Of a stretch of DNA of 64,000 nt, positions 40,232 through 49,877 are shown piece by piece. The notes under the pieces were generated by a model. The model had not been told where the DNA came from. It was given only the letters and a program-made list of their open reading frames with translations, and searched no databases. The stretch's first letter is position 1; every line of letters begins with the position of its first letter. Source of the stretch: CBDDKZ01 sp965230415 (GTDB taxonomy: Bacteria > Bacteroidota > Bacteroidia > Cytophagales > JAAEPT01); assembly GCA_965230415.1 (NCBI GenBank), contig CBDDKZ010000005.1, positions 2,728,001 through 2,792,000 on the forward strand, given 5' to 3'. Position numbers and translations under genes: made by a program.

Positions 40232-42604
40232 TTAAAACCTAAATTCACCACCAATGCCAATCATACGGGCAGTTTGGCTCGGGGTGGCAACCCCAAACTC
40301 TATTGGTGTTTCCACTTTGCCACCATTTAGCAGATCGGAACCAAAGAGGTATACATTCGCTTTACCATCCAAGAAATCTTTTCTAACTTTAATATTAAGA
40401 AAATAACGTTCCACATTGGAGGAGATATCGATACCAGGAGCTGTCGTAAAGCTGTTAGCGTTTTGAGTTTCGAAACGGTATCGCATTTGAGCATTATAAT
40501 AACTAGTGGCTATAAATTGTGCCATAATAGTAAGATCTGTAATTGGTTTATAGACGATTTTTAGCCGCATTATATGTTCAGGTATCAAAGGTGCGCTTGG
40601 GATCGTATCTCGACTTTCCAGCTCATTGACATCCCAATCATCATTTTCTTGAAATTCTGATTTGGTTTTCAGCCAGGTATGAGATAATTCCAGGACGATT
40701 TTAGGACTTACCTGTCCTTTTATGATGGTTTCGGTACCAATATTCGTTGATTTAAGATAGTTTCCGTATAGCGCATAACTGGCAATTTGTCCAGGAGTAT
40801 TTGGGTGGGTGGATGCAACATTCGGTTGCACAATAAAATTATCTCCGGAACTTAGCGCAATTCCCTCGGTTACCTGATTAAAGAAGAAATTAGTCTCAAG
40901 CATAAAATTGGAAATCTTTTTTCGGATGCCTATTTCGTAATTGATAAAACGTGTTGGGGTAACATTAGGTCCTGACTTAGTACTAAAAGGGTTCCAGTAG
41001 CCCTGTGGGAATTGCTGCAGTAATGCAGGTTCAATAAGACCGGGTGTCGCCGCATTGGCCAGAGCCGAGTCACCACCTACAGAAGCAAGCACAAGCGGGT
41101 AAGCCTCCCAAAATGCCTGTTGATAGATGAAGTGGTTGGGACTAAGAACATTGTCATGAATCCAGTTGGCTTCACTACCTACGTTCACAAACCCCGGAGT
41201 GGTGTAAGACTGAGATACTCCTCCCCAAATGGTAAAATCTTCATTTGGTATGATGGAAAATTTAGCACTTGGTGAAATGTAGAAATTATCATTTATGAGT
41301 GTGTATTGTTCAGCTTTAGCACCTAAAAGGATATTTAATTTATCTTCAAAGAAAGTCAATTTGTCCTGTATAAAGACGCCAAACAACTCCTTTGTAGTTT
41401 GATGATTTGAAAAAGCAAAAACTTCTGGCGCATTTGATTTATATACGTCCAGATCAACTAAGCGGAAATTTGCACCAAAAGATAGGCTGTTGAAGCCAAT
41501 CTCAAAATTATCTTGTGCTTCGAAATCATAGATGCCATTCCGAGAGAACGCGCCTCCTGCCCATTCAAGGATATCTGTTTCGAAATTATTTGATAAACGC
41601 AGGAATAAACGGTGATTCTCACTAAAATCATGATCGAAGCGAAGGTTTTGTGTGATTCTTCGTTGTTCCAGGTCGTTTAAGAAAATTACTGGATTTAACC
41701 CGGAAAAAGCACCATAGTCGGAATTGGGAATAGTGGTGTAAATTTTTCTGTTTAAAGTTTCATTCCAATGGAACCGATACGATAACCTTGTTTTTTCACT
41801 TAGCTGATAGGCTGTTTTAAAGCCAAAACTCATATGAGATTGATTATCAAATTGCTCTTTGAACACATTGTTGATAGTGACATCTCTGGTATCGTCATCA
41901 CTTCTTACAGTTACTTGGTCACCCTGAAGACCTTCCAGGTAACCATAACCAGTATGAATTCTGGCCTGGACGTAAGCACCGATCGATAATTGATCATTAA
42001 TTTGGTGACCGCCAGTTATACTCAATGCTCCAAATCCCGGGTAAGCAGCATCCATTTTTACTTTTACTCCGTCGTATTTATCTGGATCTTTAGTGAAGAT
42101 GTTAATAACACCGGTTGCAGAATTGGCTCCATAAATAACTCCTCCCGACCCTTTTATTATTTCAATCCGAGCTATGTCTTCCAGGGGAATGACAAAGTTA
42201 TCAAACGACATTGAAGAGGTCATGAGCTCTTGTATGGGAGTACCATCTAACAAATATAATACGGAGCCGATATCACCTAGTGTAGGTGCATTTCTCATAG
42301 AAGCAACTGCATCTGAGTACGAGTATTGTACTCCCCAATATCCGGGTGCAAGCATGAGTGCTTCATGCAAGCTTGTTGCCGTAGAGTTTTTAATATCTTC
42401 GGCGGTGATCACGTATATGGAGGACGATACATCCTGAATACGCTCGGCTTTTTTAGAAACAGAAGTGACTTCCAGATTCAATAAAGATTCAAGGTCCATT
42501 TCCAAAAAGTCAGTGTCGTTGCTTTCTTCCTCCTGTGCATAGGACGCTCTAAGACTCAGTAGTAGAATGACACTACAAATTAATTTCGTGTAATGTTTAA
42601 ACAT
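40232..42604 (-). CDS. TonB-dependent outer-membrane receptor
   Basis: This 790-residue protein has a signal peptide (cleavage after ASYAQ), a plug domain and a 22-stranded beta-barrel. The start of the mature protein, MDLESLLNLEVTSVSKKAE near residues 36-54, and IARIEIIKGSGGVIYGANS near 147-165 are the plug hallmarks. The barrel ends in Phe (GGEFRF), the usual outer-membrane signal. There is no carboxypeptidase-like N-terminal repeat and no SusD partner beside it, so it is not a SusC-type glycan importer. The substrate (metal chelate, vitamin or other) is unknown; no riboswitch was seen upstream. Confidence 0.92.
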   Translation of the reverse strand: MFKHYTKLICSVILLLSLRASYAQEEESNDTDFLEMDLESLLNLEVTSVSKKAERIQDVSSSIYVITAEDIKNSTATSLHEALMLAPGYWGVQYSYSDAVASMRNAPTLGDIGSVLYLLDGTPIQELMTSSMSFDNFVIPLEDIARIEIIKGSGGVIYGANSATGVINIFTKDPDKYDGVKVKMDAAYPGFGALSITGGHQINDQLSIGAYVQARIHTGYGYLEGLQGDQVTVRSDDDTRDVTINNVFKEQFDNQSHMSFGFKTAYQLSEKTRLSYRFHWNETLNRKIYTTIPNSDYGAFSGLNPVIFLNDLEQRRITQNLRFDHDFSENHRLFLRLSNNFETDILEWAGGAFSRNGIYDFEAQDNFEIGFNSLSFGANFRLVDLDVYKSNAPEVFAFSNHQTTKELFGVFIQDKLTFFEDKLNILLGAKAEQYTLINDNFYISPSAKFSIIPNEDFTIWGGVSQSYTTPGFVNVGSEANWIHDNVLSPNHFIYQQAFWEAYPLVLASVGGDSALANAATPGLIEPALLQQFPQGYWNPFSTKSGPNVTPTRFINYEIGIRKKISNFMLETNFFFNQVTEGIALSSGDNFIVQPNVASTHPNTPGQIASYALYGNYLKSTNIGTETIIKGQVSPKIVLELSHTWLKTKSEFQENDDWDVNELESRDTIPSAPLIPEHIMRLKIVYKPITDLTIMAQFIATSYYNAQMRYRFETQNANSFTTAPGIDISSNVERYFLNIKVRKDFLDGKANVYLFGSDLLNGGKVETPIEFGVATPSQTARMIGIGGEFRF

Positions 42605-43046
42605 TTGTGGTTTCTTTTTTGTGATGTGTTTCAGTCAAAAATTTTAGATGATCTGTTCGTTTTAACTGATTTCAGGGTCTTAGCTGTTGGTTCAATAGCA
42701 GCAAAACCTTAACTAAAATGAACGTGTTTTTTTTTACGAAGTTTCATTATTTAATTCAGGGTTGGTCTATATTCGATGAATGCAGGTTTATGCTACTGTT
42801 TTTCATATTGTAAATTGGGTGTTTTGCCGATTGGCGCTTTAATGCAAATTTGAACACTTTTTTAGGGAATACTATACGAAGCCTTTCTTGTCAGGTTGTG
42901 TTTGGATCATTTCCTGTAGTAGTATAAGCTAAGCTTATTTTATGAATGTTTGCCGGTATTTTGAAAATGAATATTGGTTTTATCGGCCGCAACCGAATAG
43001 CAGATTTTACGTTTACCTCGACGAAGTACCTGAAAATAAAAAGGCT
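42605..43046. other. 442-base divergent intergenic region
   Basis: The stretch between the divergent TonB-dependent receptor and lipoprotein genes is AT-rich, with runs of T near 42728. I see no riboswitch, RNA gene, pseudogene or clear palindrome. An upstream in-frame extension of the lipoprotein frame exists from 42942 but lacks coding character. Promoters for both genes should lie here. Confidence 0.5.
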
Positions 43047-43529
43047 ATGAAAAATGTATGTTATTTTATTGTCGTATTTACAGTTTTGCTTAGCTGCATG
43101 TCTTCTCAATCAATATTCACCCTGCAAAATTCCAAAACTATTTTACCAGGTGCCGTCGATAAACAGGTTTACTTCGGTATGCCGCTGGAAGAATTTCGTG
43201 CGCTGAAAAGTGTTAAAAATCTTGATGAAAACGATGAAGATTTCAGAATTACCGTTCTGGAGACAATAGACGACCCTGATGTGAGCTATTTAGGCTATTA
43301 TTTCGATAAAGATGAAGCACAAAGGCTTTACGAAGTGCTGATAATATATAAGGTAGAAGAAAAACCGGAAGAGGAGGCTAAAGCACTCTTTGGTGTACCC
43401 AATTATGACGAAAAAGAATGGCGTGTTACCCGGCCTAAAAGCTTTAATGTATGGGCATGGACCTTTAAAAAGAAGCTAATAGTAGTCGGAATGATTCCGG
43501 ATACCGAATGGTCTGAAGAAAATTGGTAA
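43047..43529 (+). CDS. Putative lipoprotein
   Basis: A 160-residue protein when started at ATG 43047, which places a good lipoprotein signal (lipobox VLLSC, Cys16) at the N-terminus. The longer frame beginning at 42942 adds 35 hydrophilic residues that would bury the signal and is rejected. The mature protein is rich in Glu, Asp and Lys, with aromatic patches near the end (VWAWTFKKK). It resembles small outer-membrane or periplasmic lipoproteins with a BamE-like pattern (YFGMPLEEFRAL), but no assignment is made. Confidence 0.72.
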   Translation: MKNVCYFIVVFTVLLSCMSSQSIFTLQNSKTILPGAVDKQVYFGMPLEEFRALKSVKNLDENDEDFRITVLETIDDPDVSYLGYYFDKDEAQRLYEVLIIYKVEEKPEEEAKALFGVPNYDEKEWRVTRPKSFNVWAWTFKKKLIVVGMIPDTEWSEENW

Positions 43530-43542
43530 GAGATGGTAATAC

Positions 43543-43571
43543 AAAAAAGGAAGTCTATGACTTCCTTTTTT
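43543..43571. terminator. Bidirectional terminator
   Basis: AAAAAAGGAAGTC, loop TAT and GACTTCCTTTTTT form a near-perfect stem with A-tract and T-tract on the two sides. It separates the lipoprotein gene (ends 43529) from the convergent adhesin-like gene (ends 43595). Confidence 0.9.
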
Positions 43572-43594
43572 TGTGATTAACTACTTAATAGATA

Positions 43595-46500
43595 TTAGTT
43601 AGTATGAGTCATTTTTATGGTTTCAGACAAGCCTGATGCCGTATTCATATGAATCATATAAATTCCTTCGGAAAGTCCGGTACCATCCAAAACAATTTCC
43701 TGAACTGTACCACCGTTAAGCGACCCATCATATAACCGGGCTACTTTGGTACCACTCATATTGTAAACATCAACAGTAACGTAATCGTCTAACTGTGTGC
43801 TAAAGCTTACTACAGATGTAGTGCTGAAGGGGTTAGGTGCTACAAGAATTTCAGCGGTATTAAGTGACTTGTTGTTCGCATAGCCGTTGAATTTGGCCAT
43901 GCTGCAGTCATCACCTAAGATGTACTCAAAAGACTTGGTGTCGTACTGTCCCTGACCTTGGGGAGCAATAGTAAGGAAGAACGTAGTTTGGCCACTTCCT
44001 GCGCTGTAGAACGACGTGAATGTATAATTACCTTGTCCGTCAGGCTGTAATTGGTAATTGTTATCCCAAGGGTTGGTGCTTCCACCGTTTGAGTAGTGCA
44101 CATAGATAAAGTTAATAGGGAATTCAGGTGTCAAGGTGAATGTGATTTTTCCACTTGCATCTGATTTTACTGTTCCAGTAAAGCCATTGTCTTCGAAAGT
44201 ACAAATAGCATCACTTCCACCTGTATTGTCATCATCAATGAATACCAGGTTCCATTCTTGCCAATCCTGATCTACAAAATTTTGCTGGTGTAAATTAGCA
44301 TCGTTGTAGTTGTTTAAAGGATCAGATCCAAATGCCAAACCGCTATGGTTAAAGAAGATGTTGAATAAATCGTCTTGAATATGTGCAATTTGAAATTCTT
44401 GATTGGCCACATTGGCAGGAGTAGCTTGCACAGCAAATGCACCTGCTTGTGTTGAAGCACCCGCTACATCCAAACTTAATCCTGAGAAAAGGTTAGTAAT
44501 CGAATATAAACCGTTGCCGATGCTCTTTATTCGCCATTTCAGGTAATCGAAGCCGTTGTCTGTATATTGTTTTACGTGAACTCCCATACCATTTGAAGAG
44601 CTTGTTGGAGCAGCTAATAAATTACTGTGATTGTTAACAAGTTGATATATCCCATCTTGTAATACCAATGGCGTATCAGGTATGATTTCTGTAATTGGTG
44701 ACTCATTTCCTGCGGCATCAACAGCAGAGACCCCTAAAGTAACTCCTGGTACTACATTGACATTATCGAAAATGTACATGAGATCTGTAACCTGTGTTAC
44801 GAATGCACCGTCCAAATAAAGATTGTATACTACAACTCCGATATTATCTGTAGAGGCATCCCAGGTAGTTGCATAAGAATCCGCACCAACTGTCGCTTCA
44901 AAATTAGTAGGAGCTGTTGGAGCTATGGTATCACTTACTGTAACAGTGAACAAGCAAGCTTTTCCGTTACCATTCACATCGATTGCCGTTAGTTCTACCG
45001 AGTTGTTTCCTGCATTTGATGAGTTAAATACGGTTTGTGAAATTAAAATATCCTGAATACCACAAGCATCGCTTATATTACCCGAAACATCGTCGACAGA
45101 AAGTGCTGCCAATCCATTTTCATCAAAGTAAAGTTGGAAATCCTGGCAAACCAGTTCCGGTGCATCAGCATCAACTACAGTTACAATTGCTTCGTCGCTA
45201 TTAGAGTTACCGCCGTTATCCGTTACTGTTAATGTAACTGTATTCGGGCCAACGTTAGAACAGTCGAAGCTATTGATGTCAATTGATAGGGTGGGATTAC
45301 CACAAGTAAGCTCGCTATTATCATCGATATCTTCCGGAGTGATCGATGCCTGACCATTTACATCAAGTACAACAGTAATATCTTTCGCAACAGCTATAGG
45401 TGCCGGAGCACCGATCACAAAAACAGAAGCTTCACAAGTGCTGCTGTTACCGGCAGCATCAGTGGCGGTAAGCGTTACCGGAGTAGAACCAATGTTGGAG
45501 CAGTCAAATTGTGTCTGACTTACCGTAAGACTCGCGATACCACAGTTGTCCGCAGAGCCAGCGTCTACATCCTGAGGGCTAAGAATAGCGTTTCCACTGA
45601 AGTCGAGTTCTAAAACAGTGTCATGGCAAAGTACAGCCGGAGCAGTCACATCCACAACAGAAACTGTCGCTGTTTCGCTTGCGGTGTTTCCACCATTATC
45701 AACGATAGTTAAAGTCACTTCGTTTGTTCCAGCATTCGAGCAATCAAAAGTGTCAGGTGTCACTGTCATAGAAGCAATACCGCAAGAAACCAGGCTGTTG
45801 TCGTCCACGTCTGCCGGCGTGATAGTAGCAGTACCGTTAGCATCCAATTCAACAGTGATGTCTTTTGTTACAACGATAGGTGCCGGAGCACCGATCACAA
45901 AAACAGAAGCTTCACAAGTGCTGCTGTTACCGGCAGCATCAGTGGCGCTAAGCGTTACCGGAGTAGAACCAATGTTGGAGCAGTCAAATTGTGTCTGACT
46001 TACCGTAAGAGCGGCAATACCACAGTTGTCCGCAGAGCCGGCGTCTACATCCTGAGGGCTAAGAATAGCGTTTCCACTGAAGTCGAGTTCTAAAACAGTG
46101 TCATGGCAAAGTACTGCCGGAGCAGTCACATCCACAACAGAAACTGTCGCTGTTTCGCTTGCGGTGTTTCCACCATTATCAACGATAGTCAAAGTCACTT
46201 CGTTTGTTCCGGCATTCGAGCAGTCAAAAGTGTCAGGTGTCACTGTCATAGAAGCAATACCGCAAGAAACCAGGCTGTTGTCGTCCACGTCTGCCGGCGT
46301 GATAGTAGCAGTACCGTTAGCATCCAATTCAACAGTGATGTCTTTTGTTACAACGATAGGTGCCGGAGCACCGATCACAAAAACAGAAGCTTCACAAGTG
46401 CTGCTGTTACCGGCAGCATCAGTGGCGCTAAGCGTTACCGGAGTAGAACCAATGTTGGAGCAGTCAAATTGTGTCTGACTTACCGTAAGACTCGCGATAC

Positions 46501-47674
46501 CACAGTTGTCCGCAGAGCCAGCGTCTACATCCTGAGGGCTAAGAATAGCGTTTCCACTGAAGTCGAGTTCTAAAACAGTGTCATGGCAAAGTACAGCCGG
46601 AGCAGTCACATCTACAACAGAAACTGTCGCTGTTTCGCTTGCGGTGTTTCCACCATTATCAACGATAGTCAAAGTCACTTCGTTTGTTCCGGCATTCGAG
46701 CAGTCAAAAGTGTCAGGGGTCACTGTCATGGAAGTAATACCGCAAGAAACCAGGCTGTTGTCGTCCATGTCTGCCGGCGTGATAGTAGCAGTACCGTTAG
46801 CATCCAATTCAACAGTGATGTCTTTTGTTACAACGATAGGTGCCGGAGCACCGATCACAAAAACAGAAGCTTCACAAGTGCTGCTGTTACCGGCAGCATC
46901 AGTGGCGCTAAGCGTTACCGGAGTAGAACCAATGTTGGAGCAGTCAAATTGTGTCTGACTTACTGTAAGAGCGGCAATACCACAGTTGTCCGCAGAGCCG
47001 GCGTCTACATCCTGAGGGCTAAGAATAGCGTTTCCACTGAAGTCGAGTTCTAAAACAGTGTCATGGCAAAGTACTGCCGGAGCAGTCACATCCACAACAG
47101 AAACTGTCGCTGTTTCGCTTGCGGTGTTTCCACCATTATCAACGATAGTCAAAGTCACTTCGTTTGTTCCGGCATTCGAGCAGTCAAAAGTGTCAGGGGT
47201 CACTGTCATGGAAGTAATACCGCAAGAAACCAGGCTGTTGTCGTCCATGTCTGCCGGCGTGATAGTAGCAGTACCGTTAGCATCCAATTCAACAGTGATG
47301 TCTTTTGTTACAACGATAGGTGCCGGAGCACCGATCACAAAAACAGAAGCCTGGCAAGTAGATTCATTATCCGCTTCATCTGTAACTGTTAGCGTAACGG
47401 GATTTGGACCTACATTCGAACAATCAAAAAGCGTCTGATCAATTGATAAAGTAACCGATCCTTCGCTATCGGAAGAACCGGCATCAATATCAGCTGCATT
47501 TAGTAGGGCCTGGCCACTTAAATCCAGTTCCAATACCGTGTCATGGCATAGGGCAATAGGCGGTGTAACATCATTTAAAAGAGATGCCTTTGTGGAAGCA
47601 TGTGCAAAGGTAATGTGTGCTATGACACACCAAAGCAGACACAAGAACTTCTTGTGGGTTGTTAGTTTTAGCAT
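43595..47674 (-). CDS. Large repetitive T9SS-secreted adhesin-like protein
   Basis: A 1359-residue secreted protein. It has a signal peptide (cleavage near AHAS, residue 26), then about eleven HYR/immunoglobulin-like modules of about 80 residues with motifs such as DNGGNTAS and TATDAAGNSSTC. A fibronectin-like module is near 920-1010. Around residues 1015-1150 is a ricin-type lectin domain (YQLVNNHSN, then W and Q repeats). A beta-sandwich domain with Cys (CTFEDNGFTG near 1170) may bind carbohydrate. It ends with a T9SS sorting domain starting VAPNPFS. The paired Cys in each module probably form disulfides. Likely role: surface attachment to polysaccharide. Four consecutive 160-residue units are nearly identical at DNA level. 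Confidence 0.88.
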   Translation of the reverse strand: MLKLTTHKKFLCLLWCVIAHITFAHASTKASLLNDVTPPIALCHDTVLELDLSGQALLNAADIDAGSSDSEGSVTLSIDQTLFDCSNVGPNPVTLTVTDEADNESTCQASVFVIGAPAPIVVTKDITVELDANGTATITPADMDDNSLVSCGITSMTVTPDTFDCSNAGTNEVTLTIVDNGGNTASETATVSVVDVTAPAVLCHDTVLELDFSGNAILSPQDVDAGSADNCGIAALTVSQTQFDCSNIGSTPVTLSATDAAGNSSTCEASVFVIGAPAPIVVTKDITVELDANGTATITPADMDDNSLVSCGITSMTVTPDTFDCSNAGTNEVTLTIVDNGGNTASETATVSVVDVTAPAVLCHDTVLELDFSGNAILSPQDVDAGSADNCGIASLTVSQTQFDCSNIGSTPVTLSATDAAGNSSTCEASVFVIGAPAPIVVTKDITVELDANGTATITPADVDDNSLVSCGIASMTVTPDTFDCSNAGTNEVTLTIVDNGGNTASETATVSVVDVTAPAVLCHDTVLELDFSGNAILSPQDVDAGSADNCGIAALTVSQTQFDCSNIGSTPVTLSATDAAGNSSTCEASVFVIGAPAPIVVTKDITVELDANGTATITPADVDDNSLVSCGIASMTVTPDTFDCSNAGTNEVTLTIVDNGGNTASETATVSVVDVTAPAVLCHDTVLELDFSGNAILSPQDVDAGSADNCGIASLTVSQTQFDCSNIGSTPVTLTATDAAGNSSTCEASVFVIGAPAPIAVAKDITVVLDVNGQASITPEDIDDNSELTCGNPTLSIDINSFDCSNVGPNTVTLTVTDNGGNSNSDEAIVTVVDADAPELVCQDFQLYFDENGLAALSVDDVSGNISDACGIQDILISQTVFNSSNAGNNSVELTAIDVNGNGKACLFTVTVSDTIAPTAPTNFEATVGADSYATTWDASTDNIGVVVYNLYLDGAFVTQVTDLMYIFDNVNVVPGVTLGVSAVDAAGNESPITEIIPDTPLVLQDGIYQLVNNHSNLLAAPTSSSNGMGVHVKQYTDNGFDYLKWRIKSIGNGLYSITNLFSGLSLDVAGASTQAGAFAVQATPANVANQEFQIAHIQDDLFNIFFNHSGLAFGSDPLNNYNDANLHQQNFVDQDWQEWNLVFIDDDNTGGSDAICTFEDNGFTGTVKSDASGKITFTLTPEFPINFIYVHYSNGGSTNPWDNNYQLQPDGQGNYTFTSFYSAGSGQTTFFLTIAPQGQGQYDTKSFEYILGDDCSMAKFNGYANNKSLNTAEILVAPNPFSTTSVVSFSTQLDDYVTVDVYNMSGTKVARLYDGSLNGGTVQEIVLDGTGLSEGIYMIHMNTASGLSETIKMTHTN
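45421..47340 (-). repeat. Four 480-bp tandem repeats, alternating subtypes
   Basis: Units start at 45421, 45901, 46381 and 46861. Each encodes two HYR-like modules (160 residues). Differences are only a few bases per unit. In the first half, units 1 and 3 share one variant (CTCGCGATAC) and units 2 and 4 the other (GCGGCAATAC). In the second half, units 1 and 2 share GAAGCAATAC while units 3 and 4 share GAAGTAATAC. The mosaic points to duplication plus gene conversion. Confidence 0.93.
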
Positions 47675-48194
47675 AATAAATTGTTTTTTTTTGAGATTGT
47701 AATAGGATTAATTTGATGCCTTAAAAGTAGATTAATAACAAGCATTGGGGAACAAAAAAAAGGTGTTTTTGAACATTTATATTATCGTAATAAAAAGGAA
47801 ATAATGGGGTGATTTTCTATGGTGTTTTTTGCTGTTTGGTTTCAATATACAGCCCTGTTTGAGGTGTAAAAGAATGTTTACTTAGAAAATTGCACTTCTT
47901 CTGGTATGAGGTTGAACATCAACTGTAAAATCGAATTGTTAGTGTCTTTGTTTGACTACAGTCTGGTTTTTGTTACTTGAATTTTGTAAACCGTTGCTAA
48001 CTAAGTCTTGGTTGTGAATGGATTTTTTAGAAGGTAAAGTGGTCGCTTCTTTTGGAGGAATAATAATTGACAGAAGCGTATGAAAACGGAATTAAACAGC
48101 TGTTGAAGAAGGTTGTATAAGTAACTATGTTATATGCCTCGAAATCAGTTGTTTTAAAGCACTCCTATTAGCTGTTGTTCCGGATATAAAAAAT
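47675..48194. other. 520-base gene-free region upstream of the adhesin gene
   Basis: AT-rich DNA without a plausible gene. A 21-codon frame at 48018 and an 18-codon TTG frame near 48067 preceded by GGAGG are too short to support. The stretch should contain the promoter of the minus-strand adhesin gene. No riboswitch, repeat or RNA gene was recognised. Confidence 0.5.
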
Positions 48195-48220
48195 GGGCGA
48201 CTTTAGAAAAGAAGTCGCCC
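48195..48220 (-). terminator. Terminator of the collagen-like gene
   Basis: On the minus strand GGGCGACTT, an 8-base loop, AAGTCGCCC, then ATTTTTTAT, placed 25 bases after the stop at 48245. Confidence 0.85.
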
Positions 48221-48244
48221 TGTTCCGTTTTTTCAGTAGGGATT

Positions 48245-49876
48245 TTATTTTGGTGCTATCGTAATAATTACATCTTGTGAGCCATAGTCATAACCAGTTA
48301 CATTACCGTCGTTAATTTGAATAGGGTACACCAGTGATGTTTCTGAGAAGGTGTCGCAAGCACCTGCATTATTATAGAATGAATTATAAGTGATGGAAGT
48401 TTGTGTAGCATTTTTGTCTATGTAATAAGCGTTGCTGCCACTACCAAATATTTGTCCGGGTGCCGTAGCACCTCCATTCTCTGCGGGATTATACCATGCA
48501 TAAGGTGTTCCTGAGCAATCTCCTGATTCGAACACAGGATATGCAAAAGATAAGGAAGTGCCGACAATTTCGTACAAATAACCTTCTTCGGTTAGTAGTG
48601 TTTTTGAGCTTGAAGATACTCCTAGCAGGAGGTGGTTGGTTGGTGAATCAGTTACTACCGTTCCGTTTATGTTTACTGATAGTTGTGCAAGGTTACCACC
48701 TGCATTTGAAAGCTGAAGACCGCTTCCCCATGCTCCCGTAGTTTTTGGTCCAAAAAGCGTGTTTTCATCAGTGTTGATATAGAAATCTCCGTCAACGCCC
48801 GTACCTGATCCGGGATCTGAGGTTCCATGTAAAATGGTATTGCCATCGTTTCCGGCGCTACCTTGAAGTCCTTGTTCGCCCTGAATACCGGGTTCTCCCT
48901 GTGTTCCTTGAATACCCTGATCACCCTGGTCACCTTTGTCTCCTTTTAAGGATGCCAAGAATTCACTTTCTGATCCTGCATTCCCGGCATTGATCCAGAC
49001 CTGGTAAGCCGAAGCACCAGCAAGACCTTGTTCACCCTGGAGCCCTTGTTCGCCCTGAATACCGGGTTCTCCCTGCGTTCCTTGAATACCCTGATCACCC
49101 TGGTCACCTTTGTCTCCTTTTAAGGATGCCAAGAATTCACTTTCTGATCCTGCATTCCCGGCATTGATCCAGACCTGGTAAGCCGAAGCACCAGCAAGAC
49201 CTTGTTCACCCTGGAGCCCTTGTTCGCCCTGAATACCGGGTTCTCCCTGCGTTCCTTGAATACCCTGATCACCCTGGTCACCTTTGTCTCCTTTTAAGGA
49301 TGCCAAGAATTCACTTTCTGATCCTGCATTCCCGGCATTGATCCAGACCTGGTAAGCCGAAGCACCAGCAAGACCTTGCTCACCCTGGAGCCCTTGTTCG
49401 CCCTGAATACCGGGTTCTCCCTGCGTTCCTTGAATGCCTTGTTCACCCTGGTCACCTTTTGGACCTGGAATAGAACTACCCGATGTTTTCGCATATAAGG
49501 CGTAAGGTACGCTTAAAAGCTGCTGAGTACCGACTATATCTAAATTGCCACCACCGCTTGGGTCTGTTTCAGTTTTAATGAAATAAGGTCCTTGTGTCCA
49601 GTCAATTGTAGCAAAATCATCTGACGTGGTGCCCGTTCCTATCTCCAGGCTTAATAAACCATTTTGATTGCTTACTGCATTATGGGTTTCGCTATAAACA
49701 ACAGTTCCGTTAACAGACCCTTGCAAAATACTCACCTGAGTGCGAACAGTACCATTTACCACGAGTTGATTATTGGCGTTTCTTATAACGGCCTGATAGC
49801 TCATTTTTTCCGGCGATTGTGCCTTTATCATGCATGTGTGCACTATTAATAATAGCATTAATTTTAGCTGCTTCAT
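48245..49876 (-). CDS. Exported collagen-like protein
   Basis: A 543-residue protein with a signal peptide (cleavage after IKAQ, residue 20). A beta-rich N-terminal domain (about 21-132) starts SPEKMSYQAVIRN, a pattern typical of Bacteroidota collagen-like and phage-tail-like surface proteins. Residues about 137-345 are Gly-X-Y repeats with interruptions of the form SAYQVWINAGNAGSESEFLA. A C-terminal globular domain (about 350-543) is unassigned and could be the functional tip. There is no T9SS tail. The upstream gene, 1 base away, does encode one, so the pair is probably expressed together. Confidence 0.88.
   Translation of the reverse strand: MKQLKLMLLLIVHTCMIKAQSPEKMSYQAVIRNANNQLVVNGTVRTQVSILQGSVNGTVVYSETHNAVSNQNGLLSLEIGTGTTSDDFATIDWTQGPYFIKTETDPSGGGNLDIVGTQQLLSVPYALYAKTSGSSIPGPKGDQGEQGIQGTQGEPGIQGEQGLQGEQGLAGASAYQVWINAGNAGSESEFLASLKGDKGDQGDQGIQGTQGEPGIQGEQGLQGEQGLAGASAYQVWINAGNAGSESEFLASLKGDKGDQGDQGIQGTQGEPGIQGEQGLQGEQGLAGASAYQVWINAGNAGSESEFLASLKGDKGDQGDQGIQGTQGEPGIQGEQGLQGSAGNDGNTILHGTSDPGSGTGVDGDFYINTDENTLFGPKTTGAWGSGLQLSNAGGNLAQLSVNINGTVVTDSPTNHLLLGVSSSSKTLLTEEGYLYEIVGTSLSFAYPVFESGDCSGTPYAWYNPAENGGATAPGQIFGSGSNAYYIDKNATQTSITYNSFYNNAGACDTFSETSLVYPIQINDGNVTGYDYGSQDVIITIAPK
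48871..49450 (-). repeat. 174-bp tandem repeats in the collagen-like gene
   Basis: Three complete 58-codon units and one partial unit. Each begins GIQGTQGEPGIQGEQG and ends with the non-collagen interruption. Units differ by single bases only (for example CCCTGTGTT against CCCTGCGTT, TTGTTC against TTGCTC), indicating recent expansion. Confidence 0.92.
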
Positions 49877-49877
49877 G

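Noticed and set aside
42605..42941. Possible vitamin riboswitch upstream of the TonB-dependent receptor
   Set aside because: I looked for the conserved B12-box and TPP motifs on both strands and found none.
45421..47340. Direct repeats considered as a CRISPR array
   Set aside because: Units are 480 bp, contiguous and coding in one frame, with no spacers.
45618..47438. Repeated plus-strand open frames inside the adhesin gene
   Set aside because: They recur every 480 bases because the minus-strand gene is repetitive; the composition is that of an antisense shadow and no start signal precedes them.
48018..48120. 21- and 18-codon frames near a GGAGG sequence upstream of the adhesin gene
   Set aside because: They are too short to distinguish from chance, and this phylum rarely uses Shine-Dalgarno sites.
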